From: Adineta vaga
Taxonomy: Eukaryota > Rotifera
Assembly (NCBI GenBank): GCA_021613535.1
Contig: CP075495.1
Coordinates: forward strand, 12,338,001-12,402,000
Length of the DNA stretch: 64,000 nucleotides
Direction of reading: 5' to 3'
Every line of letters starts with the position of its first letter. The stretch's first letter is position 1. Positions 36,551 through 49,074 of the stretch are shown piece after piece. A program made the translations under genes and the position numbers. Under the pieces are notes generated by a model that did not search any database, had not been told where the DNA came from, and was given only the letters and a program-made list of their open reading frames with translations.

Positions 36551-38315
36551 CACACATTGATGATGATCAATCTGTTAAATGTTAGTTTCATAATGAAAAT
36601 TATTTCTTTGCTTACTATTTTGTTTATAAATTCAAGAAAGGATGTGTCAAAATTAATACAAACAATAGACCATGACCATCACAAGTAACTTGTTTTGAGA
36701 ATATTTGAGAATAAAGTATATAATAACACATTATCATAGAACGATGCTCACCACTAGATTAATGATAAGATTGCTGAAATCAAACTCTTCCTATTCGACG
36801 CCATTATTTGACTTTTGCTCTAGTTGAAGATGTGTAACTTGTTTTTGTACGAGTAAGTGATTTTGTTTACTGGATGTGATATATAAATATTAAACATGTT
36901 GATAATTTTTATGTTGGTAATTATTTAAAATGGGAAATGCTCATAGGATAGTCACAGATCTGATTACAAGATCTATTGGTATTCGTAGGAATTCTGCATT
37001 CTTATCAATTGTTTAAATGGAAGGATATTCGGTCGCTGGTAAGATGTAAAATATGTGCTATAGTTATTTCGAAATGATCAATCAATAGACATTATAATCG
37101 TTGAATGTAATACAATGCGCTGGCGTATGTATGTATATGTTCGAGGATGAATCGTTTTTAACTATGCACATTGTTCTTTATTTGTTTATACACAGACTCA
37201 ACACGATAGGCTTATCGATTTAATTGGATCAGTGAACCATAACAAATGTATATCGACGACAAATAACAGAAGAAAATCGTTTAGTGTAGTTACACAATTG
37301 TATGATTATTATTACTATGAATTTATATCTTGTTTTGTGAGATTATATGGTTCAAATTGAAACTAGACATAAACTAGTTTAAAGTATCATATAGTTTTTT
37401 TTCTCGTGTAAGATGTTTTTATTTTCTTATGCGAATCTCACTAGTAAAAATATTATGGTAGACTACAACATTTTCATTAATAAACATTCGTGTTTATTCG
37501 AAACTTGTACATTTGTTATAATAGATGATTTAACTATTTGCATTGCAATACAATAAGTCCGTCGATAATTAATGATATTCTTTCTAAAATTTCTCAAGTA
37601 CCTTTTTTTACGAGGATACTTAAGAATGTTTCAACTCTATTTTATTTGATTCTTCTTTTGAGTATATAATCTCTGATGTGATGTTATCAATTCTTCTCAG
37701 AATTGAATATTCATGACAAAGTATCTTGATAGGTAATGGCAACGAAGTGAAACTAATGTTGAGTTGTTTTTTCTTCCAGTGTGTAGACATAACAAATAAT
37801 TGTTTGTACGAATTGGACTATATGATTAACAATGACAGCTGTCCTTATTTAATAAATAACATGAAAATTCTATTTCATTATTGATGATTATTATTTCTGA
37901 AGTTGTATCAGAGCTAAAATATCTCTCACAATCGGTATCAACCTCATGTTATTTTTTGCATTCGAATATTATGCTGCAAGTATTCAACTGTAAATAAAGA
38001 TGATATTATCACCATAAAAAGAAAAACAACACGGAAAAATCTACTGAATGTTAATTATATTACATCAAATTGACGTAAGAAATAAAAGCATAGCTGTGAC
38101 GATATTTGTACATATAGATTGTTTCGAAAGAAAACAATGTATACGGTGTAATAAAACGATGCGTCATTTCAACTATTAGAACTAGATGGATTTCAAAGAT
38201 ATTCATAGATTACTCTCGTCGTGTTGAGTTTTCATTGAAAAGCATTCAAATTTATATCGGTTAAAATATGATAGTTATATTATAGACAAGTAAAGTAAAA
38301 TGAAAATAGAAATGT
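36551..38315. other. Gene-poor region
   Basis: About 1.8 kb of AT-rich sequence. Nothing beyond the broken Cys-rich fragments near 36.6-36.9 kb is seen. Confidence 0.45.
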
Positions 38316-39121
38316 TCATTTCTTTCGAGAATCTTTCTGATGTATTTTACGATTTGAAGTGGTTTTCTTCGGTGGTACTGGTTCAACAGGAGCACGCATG
38401 CTCTGTTGAGATTGCGATGAAAGTTGTCCAACGACAGGCGGAGTCTTTAAGAATTTATCAGCATGAGAATTAAAACCATTTGCTTCAATATTTTTTACAC
38501 CCAACTGTTGTGCACGATCTAACCATTCGTGTTCAAATTGTTTTTCATCATCGACATGATCTAATTCACGATTTTCAACTAGTTTTCCACTTGTTGAATC
38601 ACGTTCTTTGATTATTTTATGACCACGTTGACCAAGTCGATGAGCTATTTCTGTTTTTTCAATATTACGTCCAGTATCACGAACTGCTTTTCGTGTTCGT
38701 TCAAGACCTACATAAATAAATAATAGAAATCGATTTGCGTTCAAATTGTGAATATACCGTCAGGTCCACGTAATTGTTCGGTTGTTGCTTGAATAATTCT
38801 CGGTTGACCACCATTTTGCTGATTCATTCTTGATACTGTTGATGTACTAAATGAAACTCCTTGACCTTGTGGTTTACCTAGATTTGTATTCGCTACTTTA
38901 GTTTGTACTTGATTCGCCGCCTGTCCCATATTATTCATAAGATTGTCCATAAATGCGAATGTATCACCAAATAAATCTAACTTTCGATTTGGCACTTGTG
39001 GATGTTGAGGTATGGGTCGATTTCGATTATCCTGTTTTGTTCGTTGATCGAATGGAGAATTTGGTAATGGAGTGACATCCGAGAAAAACGGATCATTATC
39101 AAATGTTGAAAATATATTCAT
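38316..39121 (-). CDS. Myeloid leukemia factor (MLF) family protein
   Basis: Two exons, 39121-38758 and 38707-38316, give 251 aa. The N terminus has DNDPFFSDVTPLPN, then a linker with FAFMDNLMNNMG. The conserved MLF core follows: RKAVRDTGRNIEKTEIAHRLG, RGHKIIKERD, NRELDHVDDEKQFEHEWLDRA. The C tail is basic and Ser/Pro-rich. MLF proteins shuttle between nucleus and cytoplasm and bind 14-3-3 and COP9-type partners in other animals. The match in the core is good; paralogue number cannot be judged. Confidence 0.88.
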
Positions 39122-39367
39122 AGTTTTATACCGATGTACTTTTCGTTAAAGTGATAGATGTATATATATATATATATTGAAAGAATTGAGAGAATGATTT
39201 TTCTTTCGAATGGTGCGCATATGGAGAAAGAAAGAAAGACCCCGTATACCCTGTTTTTTTCATGGTATTTTGTTTTCTTTTTCGGTAAATTAAAAGAAAA
39301 AAAAAGTAACATCGAGTATGAAATGTATACAAGGACAATATGTTTATGTAGAAAGAAATGACGTCAG

Positions 39368-40675
39368 TCAATCGAGGAACACATCATCAAATGATTCACG
39401 CCAATCTTGTGTATCTTCAGATGATCGACTATTGCTTTTCATCAATTGATTTTTCGAATGTTTTTTATAAAAATAACAAATTCCACAAACACTGATTGGT
39501 AAAATCATTATCACTAATATTGAATTTAAATGTTTGGAAGAATCACTACTCTTAGTTTCATTCAATGATAATGATGAATTTTCGAATTCTCTCAATCTAT
39601 ACATTTTTACATGTATAGTTCAATTCTATTCTTAATCAAAAAATAAATATATATATATAATTTCTTACAAAATACGTTTCATTTCCGGATTTAATTTATG
39701 ATATTCATTAACCTATTCAACACAAAAAAGTCTCATTCTAATATATTTCTTTACATTTTTCTTACAGCTCTATAAATCATATTTTCATCGGTAGGATCTT
39801 CACTTTTCGATGGATAATAATCTAAGAAGACGGTGATAGTCATTTCACTAGATACTTTCTTTTACATACAACAAATCCATGACCAATGTGTTTTTCTTTC
39901 ATTTGATTGATCCCAAACATATTGTTGACAAATACCTTTATTTGCATTGAAATTAATCAAATATGAATACCAAAAACATGAATAAATACATATTAATAAA
40001 AACCTTCTAATAAATTACATACTCACACATCATATCTAAATAAATATTTTTTTCATATTGAAATAGAATTTGATGTGTTTGAACTTCCTTATTTCTCAAT
40101 GATGTCGTATTCGTTTTCTTAATCAAAAGAAAACAATGAAAAATTTCATTTCGAATCATTATACAAGAAATTAAACATCTTACAAAAGTTCTATTCTTTA
40201 GAAAATGACTAATTAAATATGATATTGAACTATCACTATGAACAAAAGAATTGATTTGATTTAGAATTATTTCTTCTTTAGAGAATTTAGTAATAATTGT
40301 TGTCAATAATGGAGTATATCGTTTACATAATTCATTGCTACATTTCGATGAAAAATAGATCAATTCAGAAATATGTCTTGCATTAGAAATATCTTCACAT
40401 AATAATTCGATTTTATTGATTTTCATAATTGAACGTCGATCAATTGGTAACATTGAAAGATCACATGAAGTTTTCGTTTGTTTCAAAATTTGTTTCTGAA
40501 ATTCATTATCAGTTGGAAAATGATTAAAATAATATAAAGATCCATGTTTATCACAACGTAATAATGTTGGAACATTCGTTAGATAGAAATTGATTTCAGT
40601 TTTGATACAAAATAAACCATAATAATGAATGAAATAGAAATAAAGAAAAAGAAAATTATTATTAACGATCAACAT
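39368..40675 (-). CDS. Unrecognised type I membrane protein
   Basis: Proposed exons are 40675-40027, 39935-39884, 39847-39766, 39712-39669 and 39596-39368, total 1056 nt (351 aa). An N-terminal hydrophobic segment (FLFLYFYFIHYYGLF) serves as signal peptide. The ectodomain of about 270 residues has scattered cysteines (LLCEDI, KCSNELCKRY, CLISCIMI, MMCICQQY). A single transmembrane helix (SILVIMILPISVCGICYFY) precedes a short acidic tail ending SFDDVFLD. Intron 2 is problematic: a 36-nt intron (GTCATG...TCTAG) keeps phase, but the unspliced frame also continues except for one TAA. No family is recognised. Confidence 0.6.
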
Positions 40676-41631
40676 TTGAAGAAAAACAAATAATTCATTT
40701 CTTTTATATATTAGAATTTAAGCGGGATTGAAACAAATTTATAAATAATCACACATAAGTTTTAAATGATTATTACTGCATAGTTCAAAAAGTAAAATCA
40801 ATATTAATAAGTCATTGCATCTAGCAATGAGTTAAACACGTGAGAATTTTGATGGAAAATAAACAGTAAGATTTCTTCCGTCTTAATTAAATGTAGAATT
40901 CGATAGATTTTCTTCATGAGATGAATAATAATCAGCCATAATAGCGATAACAATAGGATACGATTTGAAAAGTAATGACATCATAATTACAATCCATTGT
41001 AATACTATTCAAAACGAACAAGGACAAACGAACATTGTTTTGTATCATTATTCATTTTCTACAATTCAAATAAGTATATGATAAAAAGAATAGACTATTA
41101 TATTATTATGATCTAGATTAATTGTATTCTTACTCGAAAAGACTTGATTATTTCCGATATCTTTTCAATGATTAGTTTACCTAAAGAATACTTTCTCTAA
41201 TTTTGTCCGATAAACATTCACTATCGTACACACGTAAGTTTCTCTGATCATTTCGTCCTCGAATGTTTCGTTCACAACAATATACTAATCATTGTTTTAA
41301 AGTGATAACTGTATACACACTATTACCTGACAATTGTATCTCAAAATATACGTCCGTTACTTTTTTTTCGTCTTTATTTCTCGTTCTCCGTCATCCGAAC
41401 TAATCAATTCAGATTTCACAACCAGTTTTCATATATTATACCTCGACACTAACCAGTCGTTCTCTGTCATTGACGATACACACGAATGCGCACATCATCG
41501 TCTTCTTCCTTCAGTTCTGTTTCGTTTCTTTTTTCTAGCTGAGTCGTGATATAAATTAACAATATTTAGGTAACTCAGATGTCATTATAACCCGACATAC
41601 CAACAACAAGCAATAAAATGACGCATCTACT
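40676..41631. promoter_or_regulatory. Divergent intergenic region
   Basis: 956 bp between the membrane-protein gene (-) and the small coiled-coil gene (+). AT-rich. An open frame at 41334 is not convincing. It presumably holds both promoters. Confidence 0.3.
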
Positions 41632-41979
41632 ATGTCTTCGATCGATTCAACAACAGACAATGTATCTAAATCTCTTCCTATGAATGATTTAGAAACATCT
41701 GTACCATTTACGGACAAGATTTCTCATACAAAATTAATCAATATGGGAAGATTGAAACAAAAATTGACATCGCAAAAATATCGTCAAATCACAGATAAAT
41801 TACTTGAAATTGAACAAATTAACTGTGAAGAACTTCTTGTGAATGAAGAAATCAATCGTTTGAATCATCAAAGACAGTATCTACAAAGTTTGATTAATAT
41901 ACTACATGCTATGGATACAAAGCATTCGATGAAAAAATCATGCTCTCGTCGGCGAAGATTACAGAGAAACAAAGCTTAG
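41632..41979 (+). CDS. Small coiled-coil/basic protein, unrecognised
   Basis: Single exon of 115 codons starting MSSIDSTTDNVSKS. Residues about 45-95 form a heptad-patterned helix (LLEIEQINCEELLVNEEINRL). The C terminus is strongly basic (KKSCSRRRRLQRNK), which could be a nuclear localisation or nucleic-acid contact. The basic region follows rather than precedes the coiled coil, so it is not a bZIP. A poly(A) signal AATAAA is at 42014-42019. No family recognised. Confidence 0.6.
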   Translation: MSSIDSTTDNVSKSLPMNDLETSVPFTDKISHTKLINMGRLKQKLTSQKYRQITDKLLEIEQINCEELLVNEEINRLNHQRQYLQSLINILHAMDTKHSMKKSCSRRRRLQRNKA

Positions 41980-42478
41980 TTCTTTTTACAAGTGTACAGT
42001 CATTTTAATATTCAATAAATAATTGTGAATTGTCCGTGCATGGTTTATAATATAACTTTGTTTTCCTTTATTCTATAAAGTATTATTGTATTCAACACAT
42101 CTGTACCTGATGACCTCAGGAAAATACATGTTTACTATGAATCTACTTCTGATGATTGATAAAACCTAAACAATTAATTTTCATAAAATAAATGTCGTCA
42201 GTTTTGTATCGATGATTGTATTTCTCCCGTGCCTTTCTATTCTACTATTACCTATCTTCACGTACATAAACAAAAAGCATGGTTATCGACATATACCTTC
42301 GTATTATTTTCTCATTTCATAACGTCAACTTATCAGTAATTCAATTCCTTCAGTCATCATTCGATAATTATCAAAAAAGCAATCAACATGACATTCCTAC
42401 AAACTAGTCATCAAAAAGAAAGTTTTGGCAAAATCATAATTTATTTCGATTAAAAACACCCAAATAAAAAACTAGTAT
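41980..42478. other. Convergent intergenic region
   Basis: 3' flanks of two small convergent genes. It contains one AATAAA signal. No gene seen. Confidence 0.5.
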
Positions 42479-42790
42479 TTATAAGATCCAAATTTTGTTT
42501 GTATAAGTTGTAGGATAAATTAAACGTTGAATATTTGGTGTAAATGTTTTTTCATGTTTGTTCCTATTTGGTGTGGATGAATTGATGGGTAATGGTGCAC
42601 ATTTCGATAATGAATAACGAACATGAGATGGTCGAGGTGTTGAACATAGATTTGGTAATTTATGAAAAGGTATATCGATCTTTTTTGGTGTTGATGTTGA
42701 TTGTGGTTCAAATGTAAGAAAACTAAACGAAAACCAAAGAATGAATAGATTTTATTTGAAACAAGAAATGTTTTTTTGACATTACCTCAT
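42479..42790 (-). CDS. Small Pro/Ser-rich protein, unrecognised
   Basis: Two exons: 42790-42786 (ATG AG, donor GTAATG) and 42722-42479 (acceptor TCGTTTAG), giving about 82 aa starting MSFLTFEPQSTSTPKK. The sequence is polar with repeated T/S-P dipeptides (TSTPKK, CSTPRPS, SSTPNRN, FTPNIQR), typical of disordered or proline-directed phosphorylation targets. The open frame also runs upstream of the chosen ATG, so a longer first exon is possible. No family is recognised. Confidence 0.45.
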
Positions 42791-43231
42791 AGTTTTTGTA
42801 TATGACAGAATCGTATTGAAAGGTAAATGCCTATGAATATTCAATTGATAGTTTGATATTGATGAAAATGATGATAGAATGACAATAATATCGGAATAAA
42901 TATGTATAGTTAGTAATTATAATCTGAAATCAATTGCTTGCAATCAATAATATAAACCAATAATAATTTTCTCGATGTGATCAAAAATGTTAATTGATGT
43001 AATTGGTTGTGATATGAGCTGAATATGTTACAAACACAGAAAAGAACAAAAAGATTATGTTCTCTTTTCTCTTTGATTAATTAACGTACAATATCGGACG
43101 GTTAGATCATGCCGTCGTATACTCTCGTTTCTTTACAAACATACAAGTTTTCAATCAAATACATTTTCACTTTCTTTTCATTTATTTAAAAGCAAAAAAC
43201 GACTTTATTTCTCTGAAAATGAAACAAAAGA
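42791..43231. other. Intergenic region
   Basis: AT-rich 3' flank of the filamin-repeat gene and 5' flank of the small Pro/Ser-rich gene. A short open stretch near 42.8-42.9 kb may extend that gene's first exon. Nothing else seen. Confidence 0.4.
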
Positions 43232-45787
43232 TTACCAAGTACAAGAAATATTAATAAACAAAATTTGGTCATTTGGAGTAAAATCGACTCGAACATTATC
43301 ATTGATATTTTCATTAATAGAAATATTAGGTTTAATATTTCCATGGGCATCTGTAATAGTAATACGATAGTTTTGATCTTCTTCATTAGGTTTTGTATTT
43401 CGTTCAATTAGAGATGTATCATCAAAGGAACTATAACCACTTTCATATAATGCATTGATTTCTTGAGTTTTTTTCGAAAGTAAATCATTTAATTTGAAAT
43501 AAAAATGGGTTGGTTCATTCAGTGTTAAACATTGATTATTCATCGCTGGACCAGTTACTTGAATATCTTTTTCTTGAATAGCTTGACAATAGAATGGATT
43601 ATTTTCTGCAACAATACCAGCATAATCAATAGAGATTAAATGGCGTCCTAATGATACAGGAATAAATGAACAGATATATGAGAGATCTTGTTGGCGACGA
43701 ATTGAAACCGATGGTGAATTCTCATCGGGTGTTAAGATTTCAATATGAAGACAATGTGTTGGATCAGAAAATGGATTATCAACAAAAACCTGATGAAAGA
43801 AAAGCTGTTCGAAAAATAACTGAATCAAATCAATAGATCTTACTCGAAATTCAACAGAACGATGAATGATAATCTCTTCCGATAAACCCGTAACTTGTAC
43901 ATGTGGTTTTGTCTGAAATAAAGATTGTTGTTTAATATGAGCAATATAAGGTGAATGGGTAATATCTTTATTGTATTCAAGTATATGGATGGGACAATCT
44001 CCTTCTTTCAATGGTGTATAACGTAATGTAGCCATTTGTTGTTCATAATCGATTTCTGCATGATAAGATGGTTCTAATGAAAATTGAAGATGATTTTGAT
44101 TCATTATGATATTCGGCATTGCTTGTTGATTAAGATCAACATAAAATTCTGTTGGTAAACCGACAATTGCACGTTTAAGACCGGGTCCAAATGGTTTAAG
44201 TTTGGATAACGAATTCATTTCATCATTTATAACATCAATTGTTAATTGACGTTGTAATTTATTATTAAATAATATGGATAATTGATGTTCACCAATAGAC
44301 ATCGGCTGATAAGTTAATTCTAAGAGATCCGATGAAAGTGTACGACGTTTGACTACAATTGTATGGCCAAATGGATCAATAATTGAGAGAGTAAATGAAT
44401 CAACTGTACATTTCGTAGATAGATTCATTGATGAATGAATTCGTAAACGAAAACGTACAATTGAATTGACAATTATTTTTGCGGAACATCCTTCACCTTC
44501 TAATTCGTAAGAAGGAACTTCTAAAATCGAAAGAAATGAAACATTTTCATTCGATATCTCATTGGAACAGATTGTTGAATCTGTCATGATCAGAAGATAG
44601 AAAATTTATGCATTTATTTGATGTTTCGTTCTATGTCATTGTGCATATCAAACAGATTCTTCTCTATCATTATATGTCGAACATCGAAATGTTAATTTCG
44701 AAAATATTCTGATTCATCATAACTGAAGAAAACAACAGAAGGAAGAGAGAGAGAGAGGTTGCTAGTACTAACTATATATATCTATACATCTTACTATCAT
44801 TTGAATGATAAAAAAAAGAAAGATTTCTATCAACAACGTTGATCAGATATAAAACAAAATCCTTGAAAAGAAATAATTATTTTTACCTTGTCCATTCATC
44901 TTTTCCATGTCTAATGATAATATATGTTCTTTTTTTTCATCAGAATTTCTTATAAAAACTGTCAATGGATCATTTTTTATTTCGACATGATTCGAATAGA
45001 ATGATATCGTATAAAATCCTGCTTGAGTTATCGGTTTATAACTACAGGAGAATAATTTGATATAACCTGAATGATAAGAATTGATATATTTTGTATAATT
45101 AGAAACAATTTTCTTCTCAGGATCTAAGATAAGAACTTCAATTGGTAATAATAAATGATTTTTTATCGGAGTTTTTAATTCAAAACAAAATAATAATGTT
45201 TGATAAAGTTGATTTCTATCATCATAAGTATGAATACCTTGACCGAAGCAATGTAGTTCAGTTGTTGTCGATAATAAATATGTTTGAGAATTCAAACGAT
45301 AGGATGATAATCTTAATTTATTAATAAAACTATGAAAATAATCTTCATTATCTAGTAAATCGTTTATTGAAATTGTTGATAATGAATGTATATTTAAATA
45401 TTTTTCAATTAAACAGATTATTTCTTGTAAAATTCGATAAGAATCTGAACAGGAAATACGATAGATATTTGGACATAAACAATTGAATATTGTAAATAAA
45501 CGACGGACACATGGTAAAAGTTTAGTAAAATAATGTTCATCAATCGTGCTCATATAGGATGCTTTCTTAACATCAAGTAAATTAAGTTCAGTGGGATGAT
45601 GCCATATGAAATCACTTTTATTATATAGAAAATTTGATGTTGCTGATATTGTTACATGACGAGGACGAGTTGTCGAAGAATTTGAATGTTTCTTCAGATA
45701 ATACTGATGATCTACACCCATTTTTTTCGGAGAAAAATATGCGATATTATACGCTTGTCGATTGGCCTGGAAGATATACATAGACAA
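43232..45787 (-). CDS. Filamin-repeat protein (several Ig-like filamin repeats)
   Basis: Three exons, 45787-44887, 44580-43844 and 43789-43232, join in phase to give 731 aa. At least four filamin/ABP280-type repeats can be seen from their end pattern (Y-x-P-x-x-x-G then a strand): SYKPITQAGFYTISFYSNH, TYQPMSIGEHQLSILFNN, RYTPLKEGDCPIHILEYN and FIPVSLGRHLISIDYAG. The N-terminal 170 residues are helical and not clearly an actin-binding CH pair. Filamin repeats serve in cytoskeletal scaffolding or mechanosensing. Intron 2 (43790-43843, 54 nt) is stop-free and in frame. Intron 1 is long for this window (306 nt), so two separate genes are possible, the second starting at ATG 44587. Confidence 0.7.
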
Positions 45788-47629
45788 GTCAAGAATTCAA
45801 GTAAGGAAACATGAAAAGAAAGACAGTCAATGTCTAGTCAATCATACATGTATAGACAAGTTAAAAAGAACCAAAGAGAGGTAAGGGGAGAGAGAGAGAG
45901 AGAGAAAAAAACGAAGGTCTAACCTACGATGTCAATATATCGAAATAGTTAATAGAAGAGAGAAAAAGAAAACAAATAAATAACCACTATAAATTAACTA
46001 TTGAATAACTATGCATATAATTTGGTAGCTCTAATCAATCTACACTACCCATCACCTGTATAAAGGTATATGTCCTTCATTTCGATACAAGTTTACTACA
46101 TTTCACATGAAGAACATTTTATGTGTATATATTTAGAATAGAATAGAATAGAGAGAAAAAACAAGTTTTTTGGTGAAATAAAATGATAAGAAAATTTAAA
46201 TGACATAGAGATTATACTTTTTAATCTCATTGAATATCAATGAAGGAGTATTTTGTGGTAAGAATGTGAATTTTATTTTTGTTAAATCGAAAAATCTCGA
46301 ACTTGTATTGAGAAAATTAAAAATATCCTTGCAATTATTTGGAAATTATAGCAAGATATTCGCTTATTAAACCATGACATAGAGTAATATCGGGTATGTT
46401 CTACATGAAGAATGAAACATATTCATGAACATACAAGAACAAAGAATTCTTTCGAAATTATAGATAAAAAAATCTAATAAACTTTTCTTTTTTTCATCAA
46501 AACACTCTTTGAAAATCTCTGATAAATACTCTCGTGCTATTCATATTCTTCTTGTTAGTTATACTCATACAGCATAAATCGAAAAAGAGCTGTGAAGTTT
46601 TCTTCTTTAAAATCTTTAAATATAGTCATGAACGGTAATTATCAAACTGTTTCCATAGATATACGATAGTTTCAATTGTTAGTTGAATGAAATTCTTATA
46701 AAAATAGTCTTATGAGAAACAATCAGTTGTCAATGATAATGTTATAGTACAAGGCTCGAAATAGACTAGACGATATAAAGTAGAATTAAAAACGAATTAA
46801 CGAACGTGATTAGTACATTAGCTGTTAATTCATTTTAAATGAGTCTACTTTGTTTCAGAACGAATTCAATAGAAATAGAAATCTTTTCATATCTTACTTG
46901 TGTTTAAGCGATAATTTCTCACTAACTAGACTTCTCTCTTTCTAACTAGGGAATGATTGTCGAGCTAATGAGTTGTATATAGATATTTCAGGCTAATATA
47001 AAATCGTCGGATATTCTCAGTATATTCAGTTATTTATTTATCCTTCGAACAATCCTAGATAAACATGAACAACATTTAGTAAATGTTTTTTCTCGTATCT
47101 AATTACTCTTCTCTTTTTCTTTCTGATAGATCTTAATATCATTAAACCTATCCGACAATGTTTTGTCAATAATGTCTACACACTTTTCCTCAACGATGCT
47201 TACATCAGTTGTTAATAATTATGGCATTGACAAAAAAAAGAATAGCAATATTTCCAAGACATATGATCATCGCAAGTCTATTTATAATTGTCTACGATAG
47301 AATGATAAGACGACATAACTGAGATGTTTATACTATCCCATTACTATTATTTTGTCAATGTCATTGATCGTTCATGGATCGAATATTTAGATTCATTTTT
47401 AAGATTTCAAATAAAATTCTCTTTTACTCAATAAGAGAAAAAAAGGAAAATAAAAAATTTCTGTTGTTTACGATAATTACATAAATGCAAGCCTTTGTAT
47501 CTTACCGTTTGTCACTGTATCTAATCAATCACCAATCATTATTTAAATAAACGATTTATTTTTTCTTCAATATTTCTATATCTCTACAGAATCATAGAAA
47601 GAAAGAAAGAAAAAAGAAAAAAAAGAATA
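45788..47629. other. Intergenic region
   Basis: About 1.8 kb of AT-rich sequence upstream of the filamin-repeat gene, with an (AG)n tract near 45890. No gene supported on either strand. Confidence 0.5.
47611..47624 (-). terminator. Pol III terminator of tRNA-Asp
   Basis: The minus strand has a run of eight T (47617-47624) six nt after the tRNA 3' end, then more T. This is a standard RNA polymerase III stop signal. Confidence 0.75.
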
Positions 47630-47701
47630 CTCCGCGGCGGGGAATCGAACCCCGGTTTCCCGCGTGACAGGCGGGGATACTCACCACTATACTACCGCGG
47701 A
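47630..47701 (-). tRNA. tRNA-Asp (anticodon GUC)
   Basis: A complete 72-nt cloverleaf on the minus strand. The acceptor stem TCCGCGG pairs fully with CCGCGGA, and the discriminator base is G (47630). The A box is TAGTATAGTGG. The anticodon stem CCCGC/GCGGG encloses CTGTCAC with anticodon GTC at 47668-47666. The T arm is CCGGGGTTCGATTCCCCG, carrying the B box. There is no intron. It is the clearest GC-rich island in the window. Confidence 0.98.
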
Positions 47702-49074
47702 CAGAAATAAGTATTAAAGCACGGCACGTTGTTTTTGATTATTTGATAAAAATCTTCATTGATCAGAAGAGAAATTCATTCGAAAGTTAGAAATTAAGAG
47801 AATGCGACCTGTTCTTACAGTAGATAAAAAGTTATGCAGATAATCAGTAATAATGAATACTGATAAAGTCTTCAAACCAACAATACTATAGATGAATAGC
47901 AAGCATATGAACTTTACAATTCGTTTCTCTTTCTCTTCTGTTCAATTGTTCTTTTCATCTCTCTGCTGTTTTTTTCGAAAACAAAACATAAGAATCAATC
48001 AACGTCGTGCAAATATTGAACTTATATCGCATATGAGATGGTATTCAAAAAGATCTGACCATCTATCATAAATTCTTCATGTTGATATGTCGTTTATGAA
48101 CAATATATTTGCTTATTCAATTCTTTCATTATATTAAGAATCGACATAGAATTTATTGTTTGATGACTTCAATACTCAATCGAGTGGAATATGCATGGCA
48201 TTAATTAAAAATATAGACATACTGATTATTGACCTCTCAACTGAATGGAATATCGATGAATTTAGTCTCATTGTTTTTTACAAACAAGTAGATGTTATCA
48301 TTACATTTACTTACCATATCTCTAGTTTATATTTAAAACAATTGATTCTTCATTGATTCTTTTTTGTTCTCGTCACTAGATTGAAAAAGATCTACTTTAC
48401 TATTCAATCAATGAGACATGACATATTTTCTAAATAGAATATTTGTCATCCGTGAAACTAAATATATCAATTGTGAAATGTCATCATGTAGAAATAACTG
48501 ACTGAAGCACAAATGATCCGTTACCTAGAAATGTTTGTGAAAATAGCTGATTTGACAGTTGTTAGCAAGGTCATGTAATATTCTTCTATACTATTCTGTT
48601 GCAGTAAATGTTGATGAATCAATTAAAACACTAAGCATTTTTATAGTTTCTACTTTTCAGTCTCTTTTCACAGACAAACTTCACTATATTTACATTTTAA
48701 ACCATTTAACAATAGATGAACAATTCTATTTTATTAAAAACAAAAACAACTCTCATATGCATCACTATTACTATATTAACTTTCTAAGTTAAGATCACTT
48801 AACGAACAAGTGAACTCAGAAATCATAGTACACATTGTCTCGTTTAATCTCAAAAACACTTTTCATCTGTTATCGTTCTTTAACTTATCGCATTACTGAT
48901 AAAATCAAGATTGTAAATATTTTGTTTTTACATACGAAAAGCTTTCACAAAGTGAAGGACATTCTTATAATGACACGTCGTATCGAGAAAATGCATTCAA
49001 TGATTTTTTTTTTCATGGTAGACTATTTCATAATAAAATTTACAAATACAAAAAGAAAACAAATGATTTTGTTA
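47702..49074. other. Intergenic region
   Basis: About 1.4 kb upstream of the tRNA and downstream of the TRPA gene. Open frames are AT-driven and carry no domain. No gene supported. Confidence 0.5.

Noticed and set aside
39118-39371. Overlapping open frames on both strands near the TA repeat
   Set aside because: Upstream of MLF; Tyr-Ile repeats come from (TA)n; not coding.
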